Assembly: GCF_015070375.1 (NCBI RefSeq)
Contig: NZ_JADCLL010000009.1
Coordinates: forward strand, 1 to 64,000
Direction of reading: 5' to 3'
DNA from: Nocardioides kribbensis
Lineage (GTDB): Bacteria; Actinomycetota; Actinomycetes; Propionibacteriales; Nocardioidaceae
DNA length: 64,000 nt
Both the position numbers and the translations under genes were made by a program. Shown piece after piece: positions 16,848 to 24,362 of the stretch. How positions within the stretch are numbered: the stretch's first letter is position 1; each line of letters starts with the position of its first letter. The notes beneath the pieces are model-generated. The model made no database searches, was not told the origin of the DNA, and saw nothing but the letters and a program-made list of their open reading frames with translations.

Positions 16848-18176
16848 TCACCAGTGCGGCAGCACGAGCGCGGCCCAGACCAGGAGCGGTCCGAGGACGA
16901 CCACGATCACGCTGTAGGTCAGGATCTGCTTGTAGTAGACGGGCTCGCTGATGGTGTCGGGCCGGTTGGCCAGCATCAGGGCGCCGTTGGTCGAGAACGG
17001 GCTCACGTCGACGATGGTCGAGGAGACCGCGAGGGCCGCCACGAAGAGCGCGGCGTTGATGCCGCCGTCGGCGATGAGCGGCACCGCGATCGGGATGATC
17101 ACCGGCAGCAGCGCCGTGGAGGAGGCGAAGGCCGAGACCACGCCACCGACGTAGCAGAGGATCAGCGCGCCGAGCGCGGCCGCACCCAGGCCGGCGGCCC
17201 ACGTGCCGACGAACTCCGGCGAGCCCGCGGTGGTGAGGATCGTGGCGTAGGTGCTCACGCCCGCGACGAGGAGCACGGTGGGCCAGGCGACCTGCTTGAC
17301 GGCGTCCTTGTGCTGGTTGGGCGAGAGCATGGCCAGGATGACCGCGGCCGTGATGGCCACGAAGCCGATGTTCTTGTCGAAGGCCAGCGCGATGACCGCG
17401 ACCGCGACGAAGGCGACGAGCGTCAGCACCTGGTCGCTGCGCACACCCAGCGACTGCGTCGGCGTCGCGGTGGTGGCGCCCGTGCCGCGGGCCGGGATCG
17501 AGGCGCCGCCACGGTGGAGGTCCTCGGTGAGGGTGTCGGGTCCCTGGGCCTCGTCGGCGTCGATGCGGCGGCTGACGAGCTCGCGACCGCCGAGGACGGC
17601 GAAGAGCACGACCGCGAGCAGGAAGTTGACGATCAGGCTGGAGAGGAACACCACGATCTCGTTGGAGGGCAGACCGGCGTCCTCCATCACCGAGTTGGTG
17701 ATGATGCCGTAGATGCTGATCGGCGAGAACCCGCCGGCCTGCGCGCCGTGGACGACGAACATGCCCATCATCAGCGGGCTGATGCGGTAGCGACCGGCGA
17801 ACCCGAGGGCGATCGGGCCGATGATGGCGCAGGCGGCCGGGCTGGCCGCCCCGATCGCGGTCAGCAGCGCGGTCACGAAGAACATCACCCAGGGGATGAG
17901 CGCGACGCGCCCGCCCACCGCCCTGACCGCGCTGCGCACGATGAGGTCGACGGTGCCGTTGTTCCTCGCGATCGCGAAGAGGTAGGTGACGCCGATCAGC
18001 GTGAGAATCAGGTCACCGCTGACCCCGGCCAGGATCTCCTTCTCGTCGAGCTCCAGGGCGTACATGCCCACCAGCCACGCGGCGACGTAGGCCAACGCTC
18101 CCATGTTGATCGGCAGCAGCGTGCCGATGACGAACAACGCGACGAGCGCGATGATCGCTACCCATTCCGGTCCCAT
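16848..18176 (-). CDS. MatC/SLC13-type dicarboxylate permease
   Basis: 442 aa, about 11-12 hydrophobic segments throughout. The N-terminal half (MGPEWVAIIALVALFVIGTL; GAASPAACAIIGPIALGFAG) resembles the MatC N-terminal domain known from the rhizobial malonate carrier. The C-terminal half has VSPFSTNGALMLAN, an SNT-like signature of the DASS/SLC13 group. ATG 18176 has GAGAGGGA upstream. It is the first gene of the operon permease, CoA-transferase, carboxyltransferase, and is divergent from a FadR-type regulator. Substrate probably malonate or a related dicarboxylate. Confidence 0.82.
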   Translation of the reverse strand: MGPEWVAIIALVALFVIGTLLPINMGALAYVAAWLVGMYALELDEKEILAGVSGDLILTLIGVTYLFAIARNNGTVDLIVRSAVRAVGGRVALIPWVMFFVTALLTAIGAASPAACAIIGPIALGFAGRYRISPLMMGMFVVHGAQAGGFSPISIYGIITNSVMEDAGLPSNEIVVFLSSLIVNFLLAVVLFAVLGGRELVSRRIDADEAQGPDTLTEDLHRGGASIPARGTGATTATPTQSLGVRSDQVLTLVAFVAVAVIALAFDKNIGFVAITAAVILAMLSPNQHKDAVKQVAWPTVLLVAGVSTYATILTTAGSPEFVGTWAAGLGAAALGALILCYVGGVVSAFASSTALLPVIIPIAVPLIADGGINAALFVAALAVSSTIVDVSPFSTNGALMLANRPDTISEPVYYKQILTYSVIVVVLGPLLVWAALVLPHW

Positions 18177-18232
18177 CAGGTCCCTCTCTCCCGAGCCCGC
18201 CGTCCCGGTGACCGCGATCACATCTGGCTCAG

Positions 18233-18243
18233 TGGCCTAGCCA
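18233..18243. promoter_or_regulatory. Candidate FadR-type operator
   Basis: TGGC-CTA-GCCA, an 11-bp inverted repeat in the divergent region between permease and regulator genes, of a size typical for FadR/GntR operators. A second dyad TGAC-N6-GTCA lies at 18253-18266. Confidence 0.4.
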
Positions 18244-18267
18244 ATAGCCCAGTGACCCATTAGTCAA

Positions 18268-18273
18268 TACGCT
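18268..18273 (+). promoter_or_regulatory. -10 of a leaderless promoter for the FadR-type gene
   Basis: TACGCT, six bases (GGCCGC) before the ATG at 18280. It lies just after the dyad TGAC-N6-GTCA (18253-18266). On the opposite strand TTGACT inside this dyad could serve as a -35 for the permease. Confidence 0.45.
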
Positions 18274-18279
18274 GGCCGC

Positions 18280-19002
18280 ATGTCCGACGCCGCCTTCCCG
18301 CGCCGCCTCGCCCGCACCCGCCTCTACGAGCAGGTCGCGGAGCAGATCACCGGGTGGGTGCAGGAGAACGGGCTCGTCGCCGGCGACCGGCTGCCGCCCG
18401 AGCGCGAGCTCGCGACCAGGCTGGGGGTGAGCCGGGCGACGCTGAGCCAGGCCCTGGTGGCCCTCGAGGTCATCGGCGTCGTCGCGGTGCGCCACGGCGA
18501 CGGCACCGTGGTGACCGGCTCGCCGGGCTCCTCGGGCGTGCCGGCCACCACCCGCATCACCGACGCCATCCGCGCCCACGCCGACCGGCTGCCCGAGATC
18601 CTCGAGACCCGCGACGCGCTCGAGACCAAGATCGCCTCGCTCGCGGCGGCGCGCCGCACCGACGACGACCTCGCGCGCATCCGCGACGCCCTCGCCGCCA
18701 TGGAGGCCGACATCGCCGCCGGCGGGCGCGGCGTCGAGGGCGACGAGCGCTTCCACGGCGCCGTCACCGCGGCCGCCCACTCGCTGCTGCTGGCCCGGCT
18801 GATGGGCGAGATCGGCGACCTCGTCCGCGAGTCGCGCATCGAGTCGCTCTCCCAGCCCGGGCGACCCCGCGACTCCCTCGCGGGCCACCGCGCGATCGCC
18901 GACGCCATCGCCGCGGGCGACCCCGTCGCCGCCGCGGCGGCCATGCACCGCCACGTCGAGATGGTCAGCGACGTCGCCGTCCTGCGCGACGAGGAGCGGT
19001 GA
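18280..19002 (+). CDS. FadR-subfamily GntR transcriptional regulator
   Basis: 240 aa. The N-terminal winged HTH (about 10-75) has LPPERELATRLGVSRATLSQAL. The C-terminal FCD helical domain keeps the metal-binding pattern of an Asp and three His (DERFHGAVTAA; GHRAIADAIAAGD; MHRHVEM). It likely responds to a carboxylate effector. It is divergent from the permease/CoA-transferase/carboxyltransferase operon with dyads between, matching the way MatR-like regulators sit by malonate genes; that parallel is inference. Its stop overlaps the GTG of the downstream TauE-type gene. Confidence 0.9.
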   Translation: MSDAAFPRRLARTRLYEQVAEQITGWVQENGLVAGDRLPPERELATRLGVSRATLSQALVALEVIGVVAVRHGDGTVVTGSPGSSGVPATTRITDAIRAHADRLPEILETRDALETKIASLAAARRTDDDLARIRDALAAMEADIAAGGRGVEGDERFHGAVTAAAHSLLLARLMGEIGDLVRESRIESLSQPGRPRDSLAGHRAIADAIAAGDPVAAAAAMHRHVEMVSDVAVLRDEER

Positions 19003-19763
19003 GCGGGCTCGAGCAGCTGGCCGTGCTCGTGGCCGGCCTCGGGGCCGGCGTGCTCACCTCGACGGTGGGCGTCGCGTCGTTGCTCAGCTTCCCGGTGCTG
19101 CTGGCCGTGGGCCTGCCGCCGGTGGTGGCCAACGCCTCCAACACCGTGGGCCTCCTCCCGGGCGCGGTGAGCGGGTCGGTCGGCTACCGCGCCGAGCTGC
19201 GCGTCCACCCGCGGCTCACCTGGTCGGTGCTGCTGGCCTGCGGCTCCGGCGCGGTGGCCGGGGCCTTCCTGCTGCTCTCGCTGCCGGCCGAGGTCTTCGG
19301 GGCGGTGGTGCCGTGGCTGATCCTCTTCACGTGCCTGCTGGTGGGCGTCCAGCCGCGCCTCTCGGCCCGGCTGCGGTCGCGCCACGACGGCGGGACCCCC
19401 GTCGACCGCACCGCGATGTCGCGCACCACCCGCGTCTTCTGCGCCCTCACCGGCGTGTACGGCGGCTACTTCGGCGCCGGCTCCGGGGTGATGGCGATGG
19501 CCGTGCTCGGCCTGGGACTCGACGTGGAGATGCGCGTGCTCAACGCCCTGAAGACGCTGGCGGTGATGGCCGGCAACCTCGTGGCCGGGGCGATCTTCGT
19601 CGCGGTCGCCGACCTCGACTGGACCGCGGTCGGGCTGCTCGCCCTCGGCTCGGTGGGCGGCGGCTACGTCGGCGCCCGGATCGGCCGGCGCCTGCCGCCG
19701 ACCGTGCTGCGCGCCCTCGTCGTGGCCGCGGGCGTGGCCGCCGCCGTCGGGCTGCTGGTCTAG
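18999..19763 (+). CDS. TauE/SafE-family membrane permease
   Basis: 254 aa, about eight hydrophobic segments. The two family repeats are visible: GVLTSTVGVASLLSFPVLLAVGLPP with ANASNTVGL in the first half, and YGGYFGAGSGVMAMAVLGL with LNALKTLAVMAGN in the second. These carriers move sulfonates, sulfoacetate, sulfite or other organic anions outward or inward. GTG 18999 overlaps the fadR-type stop (GTGA). With that coupling it may export an anionic product related to the divergent dicarboxylate genes; speculative. Confidence 0.85.
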   Translation: MSGLEQLAVLVAGLGAGVLTSTVGVASLLSFPVLLAVGLPPVVANASNTVGLLPGAVSGSVGYRAELRVHPRLTWSVLLACGSGAVAGAFLLLSLPAEVFGAVVPWLILFTCLLVGVQPRLSARLRSRHDGGTPVDRTAMSRTTRVFCALTGVYGGYFGAGSGVMAMAVLGLGLDVEMRVLNALKTLAVMAGNLVAGAIFVAVADLDWTAVGLLALGSVGGGYVGARIGRRLPPTVLRALVVAAGVAAAVGLLV

Positions 19764-20614
19764 GGGCGGTCGGAGCCGCGCGCCGCGGCGGAGTCGGGGA
19801 AGCGCGCGTCGACGAGGGAGAACACCGCGTCGGAGAGCCGCGGGGCGGCGATGGTGACGATCTCGCCCAGCCGGCCCGCGAGGGTGTCGACGGTGACCGG
19901 GCGGTCCTCCAGCGCCCGCACGACCCGCGCCCCGGCCCTCTCGGGGGTCTCCCCCCGGCCGGCGTAGGCCTCCGTGGGGGCGATCATCGGGGTGCGGACC
20001 AGCGCGAAGCGCATGGCGGTGAAGGCGACGCCGTCGGCGTAGGTCTCGCGCCCGGCGATGCGGCCCCAGGTGTCGAGCGCGGTCTTGGAGGCGATGTAGG
20101 CGGAGAACTTCGGCGCCTTGACCTGCACGCCCCAGGTCACGACGTTGACCACGTGGCCGAAGCCCTGGGCCCGCATCGCGGGGAGCAGGCCCATGGTCAG
20201 CCGCACCGGGCCGAGGTAGTTGACCGCCATCGTGCGCTCCACGTCGTGCAGCCGGTCGTGGCTCAGGCGCAGCGAGCGGCGGATCGAGCGACCGGCGTTG
20301 TTGACCAGGTGGTCGACGGCGCCGTGCTCGGCCAGCACCTGCGCGACGAGGGCGTCGACGGCGTCGGGGTCGGTGAGGTCGCAGGGATAGGTCGCGGCCC
20401 GGCCGCCGGCCGCTTCGATCGTCTCCTGCACACGCGCCAGCTCCTCGGCCCGACGGGCGACGAGCAGCACCGTGGCGCCCTTGGCCGCGGCCTGCACCGC
20501 GGTGGCCTCGCCGATGCCGGAGGAGGCGCCGGTGACGAGCACGACCCGCCCGGCCAGGGGGCTGGGGAAGCCCAGCAGACGACGGACGCGGGAGACGGGC
20601 GTGGTCAGCAGCAC
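19760..20614 (-). CDS. Short-chain dehydrogenase/reductase
   Basis: 284 aa. The Rossmann motif TGASSGIG (about residue 29), NNAG and the active-site YIASK are present. Thirteen residues before the Tyr, where a Ser normally sits, there is a Thr (VVTWG), a substitution that may alter activity. The C-terminal extension of about 60 residues is typical of classical SDRs acting on larger lipophilic substrates. Its last bases overlap the end of the convergent TauE-type gene by 4 bp. Substrate unknown. Confidence 0.87.
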   Translation of the reverse strand: MLLTTPVSRVRRLLGFPSPLAGRVVLVTGASSGIGEATAVQAAAKGATVLLVARRAEELARVQETIEAAGGRAATYPCDLTDPDAVDALVAQVLAEHGAVDHLVNNAGRSIRRSLRLSHDRLHDVERTMAVNYLGPVRLTMGLLPAMRAQGFGHVVNVVTWGVQVKAPKFSAYIASKTALDTWGRIAGRETYADGVAFTAMRFALVRTPMIAPTEAYAGRGETPERAGARVVRALEDRPVTVDTLAGRLGEIVTIAAPRLSDAVFSLVDARFPDSAAARGSDRP

Positions 20615-20620
20615 CCGCGG

Positions 20621-20626
20621 AGTCTA
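20621..20626 (-). promoter_or_regulatory. -10 of a leaderless promoter for the SDR, overlapping the amidase stop
   Basis: TAGACT on the minus strand, six bases (CCGCGG) before the GTG at 20614. Its first three bases are the amidase stop codon TAG. Confidence 0.35.
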
Positions 20627-22036
20627 CGAGGCGGGCGGGAACGACCAGGGGCGTGCCGCCTCGAGCTGGGCGCTGAGGCTCAGCAGCGTCGGCTCGTCGT
20701 CGGTGCGGCCCACCAGCTGCACCGCCAGGGGCAGCCCGTCGGAGGCCAGCCCCGCCGGCACGGCGGCCGCGGGGTTGCCCGCGACGTTCCACAGCGCGGC
20801 GTAGGCGATCGAGGGCAGCGCCAGCAGCGAGCTGGCCACCGTGCCCCGGCCGTCGAGGACTCCGGCCCGGGCGGGACGGTGGGCCGTGGCGGGGGTGAGC
20901 AGCACGTCGACGGCGCCGTCGCCCTCGAAGACCCGGTTGGCCAGGGCGGAGACGGTGCGGGTGCGCCGCAGGGCGGCCTCCCGCACCCGCGGGGTCACCC
21001 ACGCGCCCAGCCGCAGCGTCTCGCGCGTGCGGCGCTCCAGCCGCTCGGGGTGCTGCACCAGCTCGGCCTCCGAGCGGATGCCGGCGAGGAACTGCGGCAC
21101 GAAGGCGGCGGTCGGGTCGGGGTAGCGCGGATCGACCTCGCGCACCTCGTGGCCCAGCTCGGCCAGCAGCCGCGCGGTGTCGTGGACGGCCGCGACGTGC
21201 TCCGGGTGCGGGCGCACCCCACGGGTGACCGGTCGCACCGACCAGCCGACCCGCAGCCGCCCCGGAGCGCGGCCGGCCGCCTCCACGAAGGACCCCGCCT
21301 CCCCGGCGTGGTGGAGGTCGGAGGGCAGGCTGCCGCGCACCACGTCGTAGACCAGCGCGGCGTCCCGGACGCTGCGGGCCAGCGGGCCGGTCGTGCCCAG
21401 CGCCCACCACAGGTGCGGCTGCGGCGCCGCGGTCACCCGCCCGCGCTGCGGCTTGAGACCGAAGAGCCCGCAGCAGGCGCTGGGGATGCGGATCGACCCG
21501 CCGCCGTCGCCGCCGACGGCCACCGGCACCATGCCCGTCGCGACCGCCACCGCCGTGCCCCCGCTCGACCCTCCCGGGGTCCGCGAGGGGTCCCAGGGGT
21601 TGCGGGTGAGCCCGCGCGAGGCGCCCTCGGTGAACGGGAACGCGCCGAACTCCGGCATCGTCGTCTTGCCGACCACCACCGCGCCCGCCGCGCGCAGCCG
21701 ACGCACCAGCTCCGCGTCGGCCGACGCGGCGGCGGAGTTGGCCTCGCCGCCGTACGTCGTCACGGCGCCGGCGACGTCGAGCTCCTCCTTGACCGCCACC
21801 GGCACCCCGTGCAGCGGCCCCAGCGGCTCCCCCGCCGCCTGGGCCGCGTCGCGCGCGTCGGCCTCGGCGCGGGCCGCCTCGGCGAGCACGACCGAGAACG
21901 CGTTGAGCGGCGGGTCGAGCCGCGCCACCCGCGCGAGGCTCTCCTCGAGCACCTCCCGCGCGCTCGACCGTCCCGAGGCGACCCGCTCGGCCACCGCCAC
22001 CGCGTCGTGCTCGTCGACGCCCCTGCGCTCGTCCAT
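20624..22036 (-). CDS. Amidase signature family hydrolase
   Basis: 470 aa, normal for the family. The Ser-cisSer-Lys catalytic set is visible: VAVKEE (Lys near 82), [16 protein letters not shown] with the serines, and [19 protein letters not shown] downstream. These enzymes hydrolyse amides from small nitriles-derived amides to aryl amides. No GatB/GatC neighbours, so it is not the tRNA amidotransferase subunit. It appears leaderless from ATG 22036. Substrate cannot be inferred. Confidence 0.9.
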   Translation of the reverse strand: MDERRGVDEHDAVAVAERVASGRSSAREVLEESLARVARLDPPLNAFSVVLAEAARAEADARDAAQAAGEPLGPLHGVPVAVKEELDVAGAVTTYGGEANSAAASADAELVRRLRAAGAVVVGKTTMPEFGAFPFTEGASRGLTRNPWDPSRTPGGSSGGTAVAVATGMVPVAVGGDGGGSIRIPSACCGLFGLKPQRGRVTAAPQPHLWWALGTTGPLARSVRDAALVYDVVRGSLPSDLHHAGEAGSFVEAAGRAPGRLRVGWSVRPVTRGVRPHPEHVAAVHDTARLLAELGHEVREVDPRYPDPTAAFVPQFLAGIRSEAELVQHPERLERRTRETLRLGAWVTPRVREAALRRTRTVSALANRVFEGDGAVDVLLTPATAHRPARAGVLDGRGTVASSLLALPSIAYAALWNVAGNPAAAVPAGLASDGLPLAVQLVGRTDDEPTLLSLSAQLEAARPWSFPPAS

Positions 22037-22042
22037 GACCCG

Positions 22043-22048
22043 ACCCTA
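22043..22048 (-). promoter_or_regulatory. -10 of a leaderless promoter for the amidase
   Basis: TAGGGT on the minus strand, six bases (CGGGTC) before the ATG at 22036. Confidence 0.45.
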
Positions 22049-22134
22049 GACCCGACCCGCGACCCGACCCTGGGGCCTGCTGCTTGACTCGGGCACGACC
22101 CGTCACCGCTGACCCCACCACCCCGAGGAGACCC

Positions 22135-22524
22135 ATGCCGCTCGTCAGGATCGACGTCACCGCCGGCCGCACCCCCGAGGAGCTGCGGCGCCTCGCCGAC
22201 GTCGTGCAGGAGGTGATGCTCGACGTCTTCGCCGCGCCGGCCCGCGATCGCTACCAGGTGGTGACCGAGCACCCGGCCGGGCAGATCATCGCCGAGGACA
22301 CCGGGCTGGGCTACGAGCGCACCGACGGCATCGTCGTCGTGCAGGTCTTCCAGCAGGGGCGCGACGCCGAGCAGAAGCAGGCGCTCTACCGGGCGCTCGC
22401 CGACCGGCTCGAGGAGCACTGCGCGGTGCGCCCGCAGGACCTCATCGTCTCGGTGAGCGCCAACGAGAAGGAGGACTGGTCCTTCGGCGAGGGCAGGGCG
22501 CAGTTCCTCGACGGCGGGCTCTGA
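22135..22524 (+). CDS. Tautomerase-superfamily protein (4-oxalocrotonate tautomerase/MSAD-like)
   Basis: 129 aa. After Met removal the N-terminal residue is Pro (MPLVRIDVTAGR), the catalytic base of this superfamily, and this decides the ATG at 22135; GAGGAG precedes it. The length is about twice the 62-residue 4-OT and fits the MSAD/cis-CaaD-like members made of two fused beta-alpha-beta units. Arg residues follow at APARDRYQVV. Reaction may be keto-enol tautomerisation or hydrolytic dehalogenation; not decidable here. Confidence 0.85.
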   Translation: MPLVRIDVTAGRTPEELRRLADVVQEVMLDVFAAPARDRYQVVTEHPAGQIIAEDTGLGYERTDGIVVVQVFQQGRDAEQKQALYRALADRLEEHCAVRPQDLIVSVSANEKEDWSFGEGRAQFLDGGL

Positions 22525-22535
22525 GGGCGCCTCGC

Positions 22536-24362
22536 TCAGGCCAGCGACTCCACCCAGGCGTCGTGGAGGGCGGAGTAGCGCCCGGTGCCGCCGGCGACCA
22601 GGTCGCCGGGCGCGCCGTCCTCGACGATGCGTCCGTGCTCCATCACCAGCACCCGGTCGGCGATCTCCACCGTCGAGAGCCGGTGGGCGATGATGACCGC
22701 CGTCCGGCCCGCCAGCACGGTGCGCAGCGCCTGCTGCACCAGGCGCTCGGAGGGCACGTCGAGCGAGGACGTCGCCTCGTCGAGGATGAGCACCGCGGGA
22801 TCGGCCAGGAAGGCCCGGGCGAAGGCGACCAGCTGGCGCTGGCCGGCCGAGAGCCGACCGCCCTGGTTGGCGACGTCGGTGTCGTAGCCGTCGGGCATCG
22901 CGGCGATGAAGTCGTGGGCCCCCAGCGCGGTGGTCGCCTCGACCACCTGCGCCATCGTGGCCCCCGGGCGCCCGAAGCGGATGTTGTCGGCGATGGTGCC
23001 GGAGAACAGGTAGCTCTCCTGGGTGACCATGACGACGTGGTCGCGCAGGGTGTCGGAGGTCAGGTCGCGCACGTCGACCCCGTCGAGCAGCACCCGGCCG
23101 CCGGTGGGGTCGTAGAAGCGGGTCGCGAGCTTGGCCAGGGTGGTCTTGCCCGCGCCGGTCGTGCCGACCAGGGCGAGGGTCTGGCCCGCCGGCACGACGA
23201 GGTCGAGGTCGGGCAGCACCGGGCGGTCCTCGACGTAGGCGAAGCGCACGTGGTCGAAGCGCAGCTCCCCGTGGGCGGTGGGCAGCGCGACCGGTGAGGT
23301 CGGCTCCGGCACGTCGGGCTCCTCCTCCAGCACCCCGGCGAGCTTCTCCAGCGCCGCGGAGGCCGACTGGAAGGTGTTGTAGAACTGCGAGATCTCCATC
23401 ATGGGCTCGAAGAACTGGCGCAGGTAGAGCAGGAAGGCGGCCAGGACGCCCACGGTCACGTCGCCGCGGTAGGCCAGCAGGGCGCCGTAGAGCAGCACGA
23501 CGGCGATGGTGACGTTGCCGATGAGGCGGATGCCGGGCATGAACCACGCGACGAGACGGAACGCGACGAGGTTGGCCGCGCGGTACTGCTCGTTGACGTC
23601 GTCGAAGATCTCCTGGTTGCGCGGCTCGCGCCGGAAGGCCTGCACCGCACGGATGCCGCCCATCGACTCCACGAAGTGGACGATGACCAGCGCGACCTTC
23701 TCGCGGGTGGCGCGGTAGCTGCGGGCCGAGGCGTTGCGGAACCAGTTGGTGAGCAGCGCCAGGAACGGCCCGCACAGCAGCGCCACCAGGCCCAGCTCGA
23801 CGTCGAGGAAGAGCAGGACGGCCGCGGTGCCGACCAGGGTGAGCGCCGCGGTGACGAGCCCGTCGAAGCCGGTCTCGAGCATCTCGTAGACCGCGTCGAC
23901 GTCGGAGGTCTGGCGCGAGATGACCCGGCCCGAGGTGTAGCCGTCGTGGAAGGCGGGGCTGAGGTCCTGGAAGTGGCCGAAGACCCGGCGCCGCACCTGG
24001 AGCAGGACGTCCTGGCCGATGCGCCCGGAGCGCACCAGGAAGAGCTGGCGCGCGACGGCCTGGAGCAGGGTCGCGCCCAGCACGGCGCCGACCACCACCA
24101 GCAGCACCGTCAGGTCGTCGTCGCGACGGATGGGCGGGATGCCCGAGTCGATGCCGACCTTGACCAGGTAGGGGATCGCCAGGCGCGCGGCGTTCTCGAC
24201 GACGACGACCGCGACGAGCAGCCACAGCGCCCGTCGGTAGGGCGCGAGCAGCTCCCCCAGCAGCCGGCGGGCGCCCCCGCCCAGACGCGCGGCGGTCATC
24301 GCCTCGGCGGCCTCGTCGGCGTCGACCGCCGCCGCGCCGCGCCAGTCGGTCGCGGCGCTCAC
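22536..24362 (-). CDS. ABC exporter half-transporter, catalytic-Glu partner
   Basis: 608 aa, type IV exporter: six membrane helices (about 40-345) then an ATPase domain (about 370-608). Walker A is GTTGAGKTTL, the signature is LSAGQRQ (normally LSGGQ), Walker B with catalytic Glu is AVLILDEATSSLD, and the switch His is in IIAHRLS. The GTG start overlaps the stop of the preceding ABC gene (GTGA), so the two form a heterodimer whose partner carries the degenerate site. Probably lipid, peptide or drug export. Confidence 0.93.
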   Translation of the reverse strand: MSAATDWRGAAAVDADEAAEAMTAARLGGGARRLLGELLAPYRRALWLLVAVVVVENAARLAIPYLVKVGIDSGIPPIRRDDDLTVLLVVVGAVLGATLLQAVARQLFLVRSGRIGQDVLLQVRRRVFGHFQDLSPAFHDGYTSGRVISRQTSDVDAVYEMLETGFDGLVTAALTLVGTAAVLLFLDVELGLVALLCGPFLALLTNWFRNASARSYRATREKVALVIVHFVESMGGIRAVQAFRREPRNQEIFDDVNEQYRAANLVAFRLVAWFMPGIRLIGNVTIAVVLLYGALLAYRGDVTVGVLAAFLLYLRQFFEPMMEISQFYNTFQSASAALEKLAGVLEEEPDVPEPTSPVALPTAHGELRFDHVRFAYVEDRPVLPDLDLVVPAGQTLALVGTTGAGKTTLAKLATRFYDPTGGRVLLDGVDVRDLTSDTLRDHVVMVTQESYLFSGTIADNIRFGRPGATMAQVVEATTALGAHDFIAAMPDGYDTDVANQGGRLSAGQRQLVAFARAFLADPAVLILDEATSSLDVPSERLVQQALRTVLAGRTAVIIAHRLSTVEIADRVLVMEHGRIVEDGAPGDLVAGGTGRYSALHDAWVESLA

